Notes: generated from the letters alone by a model not told the origin. DNA of 64,000 bases from Henriciella algicola (GCF_003576245.1 NZ_QWGA01000007.1:124001-188000), one strand, 5' to 3'. Shown: positions 16,380 to 26,087, numbered from the stretch's first letter. Made by a program: numbers and translations.

Positions 16380-17918
16380 TTAGCGCTTCAGGAAGTCGGG
16401 AATATCGTCGCCAAAGCCGCGAACGCCGTCAGAGGCTGGCTGCAGCTTGTCAGATTTGTCCGACTTGTTCGACCGGCCGCCGCGCGAAGATGACCGCGAA
16501 TTGCGTGGTTTGGCGTCCTTGGCTGGACGCTCATCCTTGCGCTCTTCTTTCGGTGCGCTCTTCTTTTCTGGCGCATCATTGGTCTTGGCGTCCTGCTTCT
16601 CAGGCGCTGCCTCTTCTGACTGAACTCTGTCGCCGCCGCGCGAACGCCCGCGTCCGCCGCTGCGGCCACCGCGACCACCGCCGCCATCGCGGCCTCGGCC
16701 ACGTCCGCGTCCGCGACCACGTCCGCCAGTGTCCTCGGGCAGGCTTTCGATTTCTTCGGCAAGGCCGGGCAGGTCCAGGTCCTTCACGTCCTGCTTGATG
16801 AGTTTCAGCACACCGTCCCAGGATTGCTCATCTTCAGGCGTCACGATCGTTACGCTTTCGCCCTTGCGACCCGCGCGGCCCGTGCGGCCAATGCGGTGGA
16901 CATAGTCCTCATCCTTTGGCGGCGGGGCATAGTTGAAGACGTGGCTGACGTCCGGCACGTCGAGACCGCGTGCAGCAACATCAGATGCGACGAGAAGCTT
17001 GAGGTCGCCGTCACGGAAACGGTCCAGCGTCTGCGTGCGATAGGCCTGTGGCAGGTCGCCATGAATGGCGGCAGCATCAAAGCCATGCTTGTTCAGCGAC
17101 TTGGTAACGATGTCGACATTGCGTTTGCGGTTACAGAAGACGATGCCGTTCTTCACTTCGCGTGATTCGATGATGCGACGCAGCGCGGTGCGCTTCGCCT
17201 TGTCATCATTGCGCGACAGCTTCACCACATATTGCGTGATCGTCTCCGCCGTTTGCGCCTGGCGTGCCACCTCGACCTTCATCGGGTCCTTCTGGAAACG
17301 CTGGGCCAGCTTGTTGATCTCAGGCGGCATCGTCGCAGAGAAAAGCAGCGTCTGGCGGCGCGGCGGCAGCAGGCCGCAGATTTTTTCAATGTCAGGGATG
17401 AAGCCCATGTCGAGCATGCGGTCGGCTTCGTCGATGACGAGGACTTCAACACCGGTCAGCAGAATCTTGCCGCGCTCAAACTGGTCGATCAGGCGGCCGG
17501 GCGTCGCGATCAGAACGTCGACGCCGCGCATCAGCTTCTGTTCCTGTTCCTTGAACGACACGCCGCCAATCAGCAGGGCCATCTCAAGCTTCAGGTTCTT
17601 GCCGTACTTCTCGAAATTCTCCGCGACCTGAGCCGCCAGCTCGCGTGTCGGCGCCAGAATCAGCGTGCGCGGCATGCGGGCCCGTGCGCGGCCACGCTCC
17701 AGGCGGTGGATCATCGGCAGAACGAAAGCGGCCGTCTTGCCGGTACCGGTCTGTGCAATGCCGGTTACGTCGCCGCCAAGGATGACTTGTGGGATAGCCT
17801 TCGCCTGGATCGGCGTTGGCGTGTCATAGCCCGCTTCCTCAATGGCCTGCAGGATTTTTGGGCCAAGGCCAAGGGCGGCAAAGGTCGTTTTCGGGGTTTC
17901 GTTTTGGGTATCAGTCAA
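16380..17918 (-). CDS. DEAD-box RNA helicase, RhlE-like
   Basis: A roughly 512-residue ATP-dependent RNA helicase. The Q-motif GYDTPTPIQ, Walker A AQTGTGKT, DEAD in VLVIDEADRMLDMGF, SAT and HRIGRTGRAGRKG are all present. A low-complexity tail of Gly/Arg repeats and then Lys/Glu-rich sequence follows, typical of RhlE proteins that help RNA remodelling and degradosome work. The TTG at 17918 is chosen: GGAAAAGAG lies at the right distance and it gives (M)TDTQNETPKTTFAALGL, as in relatives. The frame stays open to an ATG at 18029. The leader contains two hairpins. Confidence 0.9.
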   Translation of the reverse strand: MTDTQNETPKTTFAALGLGPKILQAIEEAGYDTPTPIQAKAIPQVILGGDVTGIAQTGTGKTAAFVLPMIHRLERGRARARMPRTLILAPTRELAAQVAENFEKYGKNLKLEMALLIGGVSFKEQEQKLMRGVDVLIATPGRLIDQFERGKILLTGVEVLVIDEADRMLDMGFIPDIEKICGLLPPRRQTLLFSATMPPEINKLAQRFQKDPMKVEVARQAQTAETITQYVVKLSRNDDKAKRTALRRIIESREVKNGIVFCNRKRNVDIVTKSLNKHGFDAAAIHGDLPQAYRTQTLDRFRDGDLKLLVASDVAARGLDVPDVSHVFNYAPPPKDEDYVHRIGRTGRAGRKGESVTIVTPEDEQSWDGVLKLIKQDVKDLDLPGLAEEIESLPEDTGGRGRGRGRGRGRDGGGGRGGRSGGRGRSRGGDRVQSEEAAPEKQDAKTNDAPEKKSAPKEERKDERPAKDAKPRNSRSSSRGGRSNKSDKSDKLQPASDGVRGFGDDIPDFLKR

Positions 17919-17963
17919 ATTTGTCTCTTTTCCGGAGATTGGATGAATTACGCTCGGGGTGAG

Positions 17964-18009
17964 AGCCGTCCGTATGACGGCTATGGACCGGGCGCTTTTC
18001 CATGCCCGG
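17964..18009. repeat. Two tandem hairpins in the leader of the RNA helicase gene
   Basis: AGCCGTC (17964-17970) pairs with GACGGCT (17976-17982), and CCGGGC (17988-17993) pairs with GCCCGG (18004-18009). On the minus strand they would lie 46 to 91 bases upstream of the chosen helicase start, in its mRNA leader. Neither has a T-tract. Confidence 0.5.
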
Positions 18010-18080
18010 AAGAACATATGGCGCCGCAATAGCCGAATTTCCGCAGGTGCGAAAGGGTCTGCATGTCGCGCTAAAGAATT

Positions 18081-18107
18081 GGCCCGCTTCCAGACCGGAA
18101 GCGGGCC
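18081..18107 (-). terminator. Terminator hairpin downstream of sodB
   Basis: GGCCCGCTTCC and GGAAGCGGGCC form a perfect 11-bp stem around a five-base loop. On the minus strand it lies 28 bases past the sodB stop codon and is followed by AATTCTTT. It may also shield the helicase promoter from read-through. Confidence 0.8.
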
Positions 18108-18134
18108 ATTCGAATACTGTCGATTTAAGCTCGA

Positions 18135-18740
18135 CTAGCTCGCATCAGCGAGGTTCTGGTTGACGAAGTCCCAGTTCACCAGATTCTCAAGAAACGCGTC
18201 CATATAGTTCGGGCGCGAGTTCTGGTAGTCGAGATAGTAAGCGTGCTCCCAGACATCCATCGTGAGCAGCGGCGTTGCGCCAGCTTCGGTCAGCGGCGTC
18301 TCGGCGTTCGGCGTCTTGCGGATACCCAGCTTGCCATCCTTCAGCACCAGCCATGCCCAGCCCGAGCCGAACTGACCGCCGCCGGCAGCCTTGAATTCTT
18401 CAGCGAACTTTTCGTAGGAGCCGAAGTCCTCGTCGATCTTCTTGGCGATCGCACCGGTCGGCTTGCCGCCGCCGCCTGGCTTCATCGAGTGCCAGTAGAA
18501 GGTGTGGTTCCAGACCTGCGCGGCATTGTTGAAAAGGCCAGCCTTGGAGCTGTCGCCAGAAGCGTCAGTGATGATCTTCTCAAGCGGCGCATCGGCGTGG
18601 TCGGTGCCTTCGATCAGCTTGTTGAGGTTATTCACATAGGCCTGGTGGTGCTTGCCATAGTGGAAGTTCAGGGTCTCTTCAGACACATGCGGCGAGAGGG
18701 CGTCGCGCGAATACGGAAGAGGGGGAAGATCAAATGCCAT
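18135..18740 (-). CDS. sodB: Superoxide dismutase, Fe type
   Basis: A 201-residue Fe/Mn superoxide dismutase converting superoxide to oxygen and peroxide. Metal ligands are seen in [27 protein letters not shown] and [16 protein letters not shown]. The sequence AAQVWNHTF has the glutamine typical of the iron form, while [10 protein letters not shown] is shared with manganese forms, so partial metal flexibility is possible. It has no signal peptide and so is cytoplasmic. The start has a good SD (AAGGAGTGACTTA). It is transcribed alone, with its own hairpin terminator. Confidence 0.95.
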   Translation of the reverse strand: MAFDLPPLPYSRDALSPHVSEETLNFHYGKHHQAYVNNLNKLIEGTDHADAPLEKIITDASGDSSKAGLFNNAAQVWNHTFYWHSMKPGGGGKPTGAIAKKIDEDFGSYEKFAEEFKAAGGGQFGSGWAWLVLKDGKLGIRKTPNAETPLTEAGATPLLTMDVWEHAYYLDYQNSRPNYMDAFLENLVNWDFVNQNLADAS

Positions 18741-18794
18741 TAAGTCACTCCTTGTTATCTTGCTGCCTTTTTATTCAGGCGTTTGCTCACAGAT

Positions 18795-19454
18795 ATGGTT
18801 TCCATGACGCATAGTTCCACCCCGCCGACCCCTGAAATATGGTTGAATATTGATAGAAGGCTGCGGACAGGCGACGAAGACCGCTGGCTTTCGTCCCGCT
18901 ATGCGCAATCAGAGGCCCGCAATGACCTGATCGCGCTCTATGCTTTCTGCTGGGAGCTTGCCCGTGTCCGCCTCATCGTGACTGAGCCGACGCTCGGCGC
19001 CATTCGCTTTCAATGGTGGCGCGATGCCCTGACAGAGCTGGAAGAGGGGCGCCCGCCGCGCGCCCATGATGTGGTGTCAGTTGTCGCGGTGATGCTGGAT
19101 CGGTCCACCCTGAATACGGCTGATCTCATGTCGATTGTCGACGGCTATGAAACAGCCTTCGAGCAAAAGGACCGCGCCCTTGAGCCGGAAGCAGCCATTG
19201 CCGGCTTCGCGTCGAGAATCGTCGCGCCGTCTGTCGACCTCGGCGCTGACATCGAAAAACTCGCTCACGAATTTGCTGCGGCGCGCCGGGGCGAGGCAGT
19301 TGCGTCGCCTGCGCCTATCGTCCGCTTGCCGACCGCTGTCCTGCCTGCGCTAGCGCATTTTCGCCTGCGTAAGCTCTATGCCCGAGAGGTCTCGCCGCGT
19401 CCGTTATCAAAGCGGCTCAGCGTGTTACGGGCCGTCCTGTCGGGCAAGGTCTAA
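18795..19454 (+). CDS. Squalene/phytoene synthase-fold protein, NDUFAF6-like, lacking catalytic Asp motif
   Basis: A short (about 219 residues) member of the trans-isoprenyl synthase superfamily. ALYAFCWELARVRLIVTEPT and LGAIRFQWWRDALTELEEG align with the start of the phytoene synthase fold, but the Asp-rich motif (DDxxD type) that binds magnesium-diphosphate is replaced by ELARVRLIVTE. This pattern resembles mitochondrial NDUFAF6, a complex I assembly factor, rather than a working synthase. No carotenoid or hopanoid genes are nearby. ATG at 18795 has no clear SD; 18804 is an alternative. Confidence 0.75.
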   Translation: MVSMTHSSTPPTPEIWLNIDRRLRTGDEDRWLSSRYAQSEARNDLIALYAFCWELARVRLIVTEPTLGAIRFQWWRDALTELEEGRPPRAHDVVSVVAVMLDRSTLNTADLMSIVDGYETAFEQKDRALEPEAAIAGFASRIVAPSVDLGADIEKLAHEFAAARRGEAVASPAPIVRLPTAVLPALAHFRLRKLYAREVSPRPLSKRLSVLRAVLSGKV

Positions 19455-19571
19455 GCATCCCCAGCTTGGTGCGTGACATCGAAAATCAATAAAGCTACAG
19501 TCTTCTGATCGGCCCTTCGTCGGCCACGCGCTGCCCGCTACGGCGCATCAAACTTGATCAAAGGACACGTC

Positions 19572-22466
19572 ATGAAGCTCAGGGCCTGCACAGCGCTTGC
19601 AACCATACTCACTCTGGCCATCGCGCCTGCGACCGTCGCCGCGCAGCAAGCTGGACCTGCCGAGGCGCAGACCAGCGTCGCAGAAGAGGTCGCCGCGGCA
19701 CCTGAGTTTGAAATCGAGTTTGAGAAATTCACGCTGGAAAACGGCCTCGAAGTCATCCTGCAGGTCGACAGGTCTGACCCGATCGTCGCCTTCTCCACCG
19801 TTGTCCATGTTGGCTCTAACCGTGAGCGTCCGGGCCGGACCGGCTTTGCACATTTCTTTGAGCACATGGCGTTCAACGATTCTGAAAACGTGCCGCGCGG
19901 CTGGAACCGCAAGGCCATCCCCGATTGGGGTGGCAGCCGCAATGGTGGCACCTGGTCGGACGGGACGATCTATTATGAGGTCGTCCCGAAAGACGCCGTC
20001 GACAAGATCCTCTGGATCGACTCCGATCGGCTTGGCTACATGATCAATACGGTGACCGAAGCGGCGCTGGAGCGTGAGAAACAGGTCGTCAAGAATGAGA
20101 AGCGCGAGCGGGTCGACAATCAGCCTTATGGCTACACCCAGGAAGTCATCCGCAAGGCGCTTTATCCTGAAGGCCACCCCTATAGCTGGACCGTCATCGG
20201 TCAGCTGCCGGACCTGCAGGCCGCAACGCTTGATGACTTGAAGGAATTCTACACCGAATATTACGGGGCAGGGAATGCGACGCTCGCCATTGTGGGCGAC
20301 ATCGACATCGAAGAGATGAAACAGAAGGTCCAGCGCTGGTTTGGTGAAATCCGCCGCGGGCCAGACGTCGAACCGCTTACGCCGATGCCTGTCTCGCTGG
20401 AAGAGACAAAGTCCTTCTGGTTCGAGGACAATTTCGCGACGCTGCCAGAACTTCGTCTGACCTTCCCGACGGTCGCCTCCTATGACGAAGACGAGCAGTC
20501 GCTCAATGTCCTCGCGCGCCTCATCGCAGGCACCAAGAACTCGCCGCTCTACCGTGAGATCGTAGAGGAGCAGGCGCTCGCCCCGGATGTCTCGGCCTAC
20601 AATAACAGCATGGAGCTCGCTGGAGAGTTTGTGTTCCGTGTACGTGCAAAGTCCGGAACGGACCTTGATGCCGTGAAGACTGCCCTCGATACCGCGCTCA
20701 CCGACTTTGAAGAAAACGGCGTCAATGAGCTCGACCTGCAGCGTATCAAGGCCGAACAGGAAACAATTCTGTATAATGAGCTTTCGACGGTTCTTGGCAA
20801 AGCCAACCAGCTCGCTACGGATAATGAGTTCGCAGGCGATCCGGCCAACTCCATCCGCACGGCCGAGCTGCTTCGTGCCGTGACGGCTGAAGACGTGATG
20901 CGGGTCTATGAGACCTACATCAAGGACAAGCCATCCATCATCACCAGCTTTGTGCCGCAGGGCGAAACGGCTCTCGCGCTGGAAGGCGCCGAACAGGCCG
21001 AAGTCTGGATCGAGGATGTCCGCTCCGACGTCGCCAGCGAAGAAGTCTCACAGGGCGAAGAGGCTGACTACGAAAAGACGCCGAGCCAGTATGACCGCTC
21101 TGAGCCACCATTCGGTGAGGTACCGCTGATCGAGATGCCCGAAGTCTGGCAGGCATCGCTGGGCGAGGGCGCAGAGCTTTTCGGCATCGAGAATGATGAG
21201 CTGCCGCTGGTCACGTTCGATATTGTGTTCGATGCCGGCTCCTGGCTCGATCCGCAGGACAAGGTTGGCACGGCAAATCTCGTTGCTGAAATGCTGAACG
21301 AGGGCACGGCCACGAAGACGCCTGCCGAACTGGAGCAAGCCATCGGTCTGCTAGGCTCCGGTGTCAGCATCAGCGCTGGCGCGACCAGCGTCACGATCAG
21401 CGCCACCTCGCTTGCCCGCAACTTCGAGGAGACACTCGCGCTCATCGAGGAAATGATCTCGTCGCCGCGCTGGGATGCGGAAGACTTCGAGCGTGAGAAG
21501 TCTGCGGCCCTCACGACCATCCGCGACCGTCAGGCCAATCCGCAATACATCGCTGCTGGCGCTTTCGCGCAACTGATCTATGGCGCGAACCATCCGCAGG
21601 GCCGCTTCAGCATCGGCACCGAAGAGAGCGTCAGCGCAATCGAGCTCGATGATCTCAAATCCTACTTCGACCAGATGCTGGCCAGCGACGTGCGCATGCA
21701 TATTGCCGGCGACGTCTGGCAGGCCCGCGCCGAAGCCGCCTTCGCTGGCGTCGCAGACTTGCTCTCTAATGAAGACATCGCTCGGCCTGAATATCAGGTC
21801 GCCGAACAGGATGATGAAGGCAAAGTCTACTTCATCGACGTGCCGGGATCGAAACAAAGTGTACTGAATATCGGTAAACTGATTGTCCCGACTACGGATC
21901 CTGACTACAAGCCTATCGACTTCGCCAATGAGAAGCTCGGCGGCGGTATCAGCGGCGACCTTGCCCAGGTCCTGCGTATTGAGAAGGGCTACACATACGG
22001 CGCCTATTCCTATCTGAGCGATGGTACCGAGCCGCAGACCTTCAGGATCGGCACCAGCGTCCGCGCCAATGCGACGGGCGCGTCCCTCGATGTCATCCGT
22101 GAGATGCTGCAGGATTACGGGCCGAGCTTTGACAATGACGCGGTAGAGCTCACCCGCCAGAAAGTCGTGAAGGCGAACACGCGCGCCTTCGAAAGCCTCA
22201 ACGCCAAGCTCGGCATCCTGCATGAGATCAGCGAATATGACCGCCCGGTCGACTTCGTGGAGCAGGAACAGCAGGCGCTCCTCTCCATGCCGCTGGAGGA
22301 GTATCAGCGCGTGATCAGCGAATATCTCGCAGAGCCTCAGATGACCTGGGTCATCGTCGGCGATGGCGAGACGCAGCTTGAGCCTGTGGCCGAGTTTGCG
22401 GGTGGGGACGTCAACGTCCTCGATATTCACGGCCAGCCTGTCGAGCAGGCCGCCGCAGACGAATAA
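19572..22466 (+). CDS. Periplasmic M16-family zinc metallopeptidase
   Basis: A 964-residue exported, pitrilysin-like protease. A signal peptide (residues 1-24, ending TVAAQQ) precedes two M16 units. The first holds the inverted zinc motif HFFEH at 94-98 and the downstream EKQVVKNEKRERV glutamate region. The second half (about 500-960) has the M16 C-terminal fold without a zinc motif, as usual. The ATG at 19572 follows AAAGGACACGTC; an earlier in-frame ATG at 19554 gives a poor signal. It probably degrades peptides in the periplasm. It has a single-gene layout, ending in a hairpin shared with the convergent efflux operon. Confidence 0.92.
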   Translation: MKLRACTALATILTLAIAPATVAAQQAGPAEAQTSVAEEVAAAPEFEIEFEKFTLENGLEVILQVDRSDPIVAFSTVVHVGSNRERPGRTGFAHFFEHMAFNDSENVPRGWNRKAIPDWGGSRNGGTWSDGTIYYEVVPKDAVDKILWIDSDRLGYMINTVTEAALEREKQVVKNEKRERVDNQPYGYTQEVIRKALYPEGHPYSWTVIGQLPDLQAATLDDLKEFYTEYYGAGNATLAIVGDIDIEEMKQKVQRWFGEIRRGPDVEPLTPMPVSLEETKSFWFEDNFATLPELRLTFPTVASYDEDEQSLNVLARLIAGTKNSPLYREIVEEQALAPDVSAYNNSMELAGEFVFRVRAKSGTDLDAVKTALDTALTDFEENGVNELDLQRIKAEQETILYNELSTVLGKANQLATDNEFAGDPANSIRTAELLRAVTAEDVMRVYETYIKDKPSIITSFVPQGETALALEGAEQAEVWIEDVRSDVASEEVSQGEEADYEKTPSQYDRSEPPFGEVPLIEMPEVWQASLGEGAELFGIENDELPLVTFDIVFDAGSWLDPQDKVGTANLVAEMLNEGTATKTPAELEQAIGLLGSGVSISAGATSVTISATSLARNFEETLALIEEMISSPRWDAEDFEREKSAALTTIRDRQANPQYIAAGAFAQLIYGANHPQGRFSIGTEESVSAIELDDLKSYFDQMLASDVRMHIAGDVWQARAEAAFAGVADLLSNEDIARPEYQVAEQDDEGKVYFIDVPGSKQSVLNIGKLIVPTTDPDYKPIDFANEKLGGGISGDLAQVLRIEKGYTYGAYSYLSDGTEPQTFRIGTSVRANATGASLDVIREMLQDYGPSFDNDAVELTRQKVVKANTRAFESLNAKLGILHEISEYDRPVDFVEQEQQALLSMPLEEYQRVISEYLAEPQMTWVIVGDGETQLEPVAEFAGGDVNVLDIHGQPVEQAAADE

Positions 22467-22474
22467 ACTAGCGC

Positions 22475-22502
22475 GCGCCGGACGCCCAACCTCGTCCGGC
22501 GC
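22475..22502. terminator. Bidirectional hairpin between M16 protease and efflux operon
   Basis: GCGCCGGACG at 22475-22484 pairs perfectly with CGTCCGGCGC at 22493-22502 around an eight-base loop. It lies between the two convergent stop codons. The T-tract is poor on both strands, so termination may rely on the stem or on Rho. Confidence 0.65.
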
Positions 22503-22504
22503 CC

Positions 22505-24151
22505 CTATCTCGCCTGGGATGGATCGAGCCTCGGCTTCGGCATCAGGGCCAGGAAACCGAGCACGATGACGAACCAGATCCCGATGACGAGGAAGCAGTC
22601 CCGGAAAGCATAGACCGCCGCCTCATTCGAGATCTGGCGCCCTAGCTCTCCGAAAGCGGATTGAAACGCCGGCAGCTGCGGCATGCCGCTCCGCTCCAGC
22701 TCACGCGCAATCTGGACGTGCGTGTAGGAGAGCTGCGCATTCGATTCATTGACGCCGGATGCCAGATGCTCGCCATGAAAGATGAGCCGTCTCTGCAGAA
22801 GGATGGCGAGCAGATTGACCCCAAACGCCCCGCCAATCTGCATAAGGAAGGACGCACCGCCCGTCGCGGATGCCAGGAGCGGCGGCGGCACCGCGCGCAC
22901 AGCTGTCGTATTGGCGGGCGGCATGCAGAAGCTGATGCCAACGCGGCTGAGGACGATCCAGAAGACCAGCGTCCAGTAAGGCGTCAGCGCCGTCACATGC
23001 GACAGCAGGAAGGCCGATGTCCCGAACGAGATAATGCCGAAGGCGAGCAGCCAGCGCACATCCACCTTGTCTGTCAGCCGCCCCGCAATTGGAAACCCGA
23101 TCACCATGGCGAGGCCCGCCGGGATCATCATCACGCCCGCAGCTGTGGGGGAGTAATGCTGCACCAGCTGCACGAAGAGCGGGATCATATATGTCGATCC
23201 GTAGATCGCGATGCCGGTCGCCGAGATGACAAGCCCTGCCGACCAGAACTGCCGATAGGTGAAGATCTTCGGGTTCAGCGCGGGGAAGGGATGTCGTCGC
23301 TCCCAGAAATAGAAGGCGATCCCGGCGATGAAGCCGACCGAAAACTTTATGAGCGAGATGTCCGAATCCCAGCCATCACGATTGCCGCCCGCAAAGCCTG
23401 ACAGGAAAGACACCGCTGAGACACTGAGAAGGATCAGGCCCTGCCAGTCGAGCGGTCGCTTTTCTGCCTGTTGCGCCGGGTCTGCCTTTGGCATCAGCAA
23501 GGGCGCTGCGGCCAGTGCCAGAAGGGCGAGCGGCACCGTCGCGACAAAGACCAGTCGCCAGCTCGACAGGTCCACAGCGACCCCGCCCAGTGCCGGACCA
23601 AACGCAGGCGCTAGCACGACCCCGATCGAGAAGATGCCGATCGCCGTCCCGCGCTGCTTGTCGGGGAAAGTCTGGAAGATCAGGAACATCGACATGGGCT
23701 GCAGCAGGCCCGCCGCCATGCCCTGCATCGCCCGCGCCACGATAAGGAGGGCCAGCGTGTTGCTGACCGCGCCGAGAAGCGAGCCAGCGACAAACATCAG
23801 CATACCGAATATATAGGTTGCGCGCGGTCCGTATGCGGACATCGCCCATGCGTTGGCGAGCATGGCGATTGTGGAGGAGGCAAGAAACGCCGTCGACATC
23901 CATTGCGCCTGATCCTGTCCAAGGCCGAAGGCGCCGATAATGGCGGGCAGGGCAACATTGATCGTCGTCGCCGCCAGTAGCGTCGACATGGACCCGATCA
24001 GCATGGAGAAAAGCAGGAGCCAGCGATATGACGCGCCGAACTGGGCAAATCGCTCGCGGATCGCGCTATTGGCAAGCGGCGGGATGTCAGCGGGCAGGGG
24101 CAGCGGCGCGCGAAATCTGCCCGGCCCCGGCGCTCCTGACGTGACGCTCAC
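22505..24151 (-). CDS. DHA2-family MFS drug efflux transporter, EmrB-like
   Basis: A 548-residue inner-membrane exporter with about 14 hydrophobic segments. It has the proton-antiporter features of the DHA2 group: TTINVALPAIIGAFGL in TM1, NAWAMSAYGPRATYIFG in the motif A loop, and a C-terminal cytoplasmic end after the last helix. Its start overlaps the stop of the membrane-fusion gene (ATGA). Together they form an EmrAB-type tripartite pump that would export hydrophobic toxic compounds with an outer-membrane channel encoded elsewhere. Confidence 0.92.
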   Translation of the reverse strand: MSVTSGAPGPGRFRAPLPLPADIPPLANSAIRERFAQFGASYRWLLLFSMLIGSMSTLLAATTINVALPAIIGAFGLGQDQAQWMSTAFLASSTIAMLANAWAMSAYGPRATYIFGMLMFVAGSLLGAVSNTLALLIVARAMQGMAAGLLQPMSMFLIFQTFPDKQRGTAIGIFSIGVVLAPAFGPALGGVAVDLSSWRLVFVATVPLALLALAAAPLLMPKADPAQQAEKRPLDWQGLILLSVSAVSFLSGFAGGNRDGWDSDISLIKFSVGFIAGIAFYFWERRHPFPALNPKIFTYRQFWSAGLVISATGIAIYGSTYMIPLFVQLVQHYSPTAAGVMMIPAGLAMVIGFPIAGRLTDKVDVRWLLAFGIISFGTSAFLLSHVTALTPYWTLVFWIVLSRVGISFCMPPANTTAVRAVPPPLLASATGGASFLMQIGGAFGVNLLAILLQRRLIFHGEHLASGVNESNAQLSYTHVQIARELERSGMPQLPAFQSAFGELGRQISNEAAVYAFRDCFLVIGIWFVIVLGFLALMPKPRLDPSQAR

Positions 24152-25308
24152 CCCGCATCCCCGGCTTCTGTCTTCTCGATCCGCACATACGCCATCGTAC
24201 CCGGGCGCAGCGGCACGCCCGCAGCCTCCAGATCAATACGCACCGAAATGCGTTGTGTGATCTTGGTGAAGACGCCATTGGCGTTCGGGTTCGGCATCAG
24301 GGCCGCTTCAGCCAGTGTCGAATCATTGATCGCCGTCACGCGGCCTTCAAACTCGCGCCCCGGATAGCTGTCGATCTTCACGGTTACCGGCGCGCCGGGC
24401 TGAACGTGCCTGATCTCGGTTTCCTTGATATTCGCCGACACCCATGCCGCATCGGGGTCGTGCACCAAGGCCATGCGGAAGCCGCGCAGAGAATGCTCGC
24501 CGACATCGTAGAAAAGCTCATCCACCACGCCGTCGATGGGGCTGCGGATGGTGTGCTGGTCGACCACGACTTCCTGCGCCTCCACCCGCGCCTCTGCCTG
24601 GCGCAGCGCAGCGCGAAGGACCGACAGGTCGTACTCGATCAGGGCGACTTCCTCGCCCGCAATACTCGCGGTGCGCTGTTCTGCGAGCGCCCGGTCGGCA
24701 TCTGCCTCTGCGCGCCTGACGGCCTGCTGCGCCGTGTCGAGTTCATTCTGCGCGCGGTCCAGCGCGGCCTGCGTCACTCGCCCGCGGGCGAAGAGATCCT
24801 CGGTGCGCGCAAAGTCGGACTGCGCGGTCTCGAAGTCCGACATGGCGGCAGCCACCGATGCGCTGGCTGACAATGTGCCGGCCCGGCGGGCGGCGACTTC
24901 GCTGCCTGCCTTGGATGTCGACAGATTGGCGCGCATTTCCTCGCGCTGGATTTCCGCACGCAGCCGGTCAGCTTCGGCCTGATACTGCGCCAGCGCGAGT
25001 TCAGCCTCGCGCCGGTCGATCTCGAAAATAACGTCGCCTGCCGCAACGCGGTCGCCCTTGCTGACGGCCAGTGTCGTGATGCGGCCCGAAATGTCGGTTG
25101 AGACAGCCACCATATCGGAGGCGATGCGCGCATCGGCGGTGGCAACATAGCCCGCACGCTCACTCAGGAACCGGAACAGAAAGATGGCAGCAAGCGCAAT
25201 GACCGCCAGAATCACGGCCAGCCTTATGCGCCGCGCCGTCAGCCATGGCCAACGCCTTGAGAGACCGGACGCCCTGCCGGTTTCGGTCTGTGCGGCCCCG
25301 CCATCCAT
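24148..25308 (-). CDS. HlyD/EmrA-type membrane fusion protein
   Basis: A 386-residue periplasmic adaptor. It has one N-terminal transmembrane helix at about 28-48, a barrel-sandwich half (YVATADARIASDMVAVSTDI), a long coiled coil rich in Ala/Glu/Arg (about 95-220) and the second half IRSPIDGVVDELFYDVGEHS. It bridges the MFS pump and an outer-membrane factor. It is the first gene of the two-gene efflux operon. No regulator gene is beside it, unlike many emr operons. Confidence 0.92.
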   Translation of the reverse strand: MDGGAAQTETGRASGLSRRWPWLTARRIRLAVILAVIALAAIFLFRFLSERAGYVATADARIASDMVAVSTDISGRITTLAVSKGDRVAAGDVIFEIDRREAELALAQYQAEADRLRAEIQREEMRANLSTSKAGSEVAARRAGTLSASASVAAAMSDFETAQSDFARTEDLFARGRVTQAALDRAQNELDTAQQAVRRAEADADRALAEQRTASIAGEEVALIEYDLSVLRAALRQAEARVEAQEVVVDQHTIRSPIDGVVDELFYDVGEHSLRGFRMALVHDPDAAWVSANIKETEIRHVQPGAPVTVKIDSYPGREFEGRVTAINDSTLAEAALMPNPNANGVFTKITQRISVRIDLEAAGVPLRPGTMAYVRIEKTEAGDAG

Positions 25309-25409
25309 GAGCGTGTAGCCTTCCTGGTTTCCATCCCTGAAGGCTATCTAACGCCAGTTCTGACGATTGTTCGAGAGGTGACGCGAAGGCAACTCGCTTG
25401 CCCGCAGGC

Positions 25410-26087
25410 CTAGTCTTCGAAGCCGAGGAAGGTCGCTGCCTCGTCGACCGATTTGCGGTTCGACACGACAGAGTTTGCCGGGAACTCATCATCCGGCCAG
25501 CCCATGGCAATACAGGTCTGGATCACCTGATCATCCGGGATTTTCGCATGCTCGCGCACCACGGGGCTCTGCATAATGCCCTGGCTGTTGATGACGCAGC
25601 CTAGCCCCTTCGACCAGGCCGTGTTGACGATACAGTTCACGACGCCGCCGCAATCGAAGGGCGCGATATCGCTGCCTTGTATCGACTTGTCATAGGTCAC
25701 CACGATGGACACCGGCGCGTCGAACTGACGAAAGCCGCGCAGCACCCAGTCCATGCGCGCTTCCTTGTCGTGGCGCTCGATCCCCATCACGGCGAAAAGC
25801 TGTTTCGCGATTTCGATCTGGCGCTCGCGGTGCGCGCCTTCATAGCCCGGGCCCATACGGAACTCGCGGCTGTCAGGCACGCCCGCCACATTGCGCTCCA
25901 CATTGCCCTTGCGGATCTTGTTGAGCACATCGCCAGCGACGACATAGAAATTCCAGGGCTGGGTATTGAGAGAGGTTGGCGCCCGCATGGCAATCTCCAG
26001 AACTTCGCGCACAAGCTCCTTCGGCACAGGCTTCTTCTGGAAACCCCTGATGCTGCGCCGTTCGCGTACAACCTGTTCGTATTCCAT
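25410..26087 (-). CDS. Nitroreductase family FMN oxidoreductase
   Basis: A 225-residue flavoenzyme. VVRERRSIRGFQKKPVP holds the conserved FMN-contact arginines, followed by AMRAPTSLNTQPWNFYVV. The C-terminal half, GLGCVINSQGIMQSPVVR and IAMGWPDDEFPANS, covers the second flavin face. Such enzymes reduce nitroaromatics, quinones or flavins with NAD(P)H. The gene stands alone, divergent from terC. A similar but not identical nitroreductase lies at 29315-29986. Confidence 0.9.
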   Translation of the reverse strand: MEYEQVVRERRSIRGFQKKPVPKELVREVLEIAMRAPTSLNTQPWNFYVVAGDVLNKIRKGNVERNVAGVPDSREFRMGPGYEGAHRERQIEIAKQLFAVMGIERHDKEARMDWVLRGFRQFDAPVSIVVTYDKSIQGSDIAPFDCGGVVNCIVNTAWSKGLGCVINSQGIMQSPVVREHAKIPDDQVIQTCIAMGWPDDEFPANSVVSNRKSVDEAATFLGFED

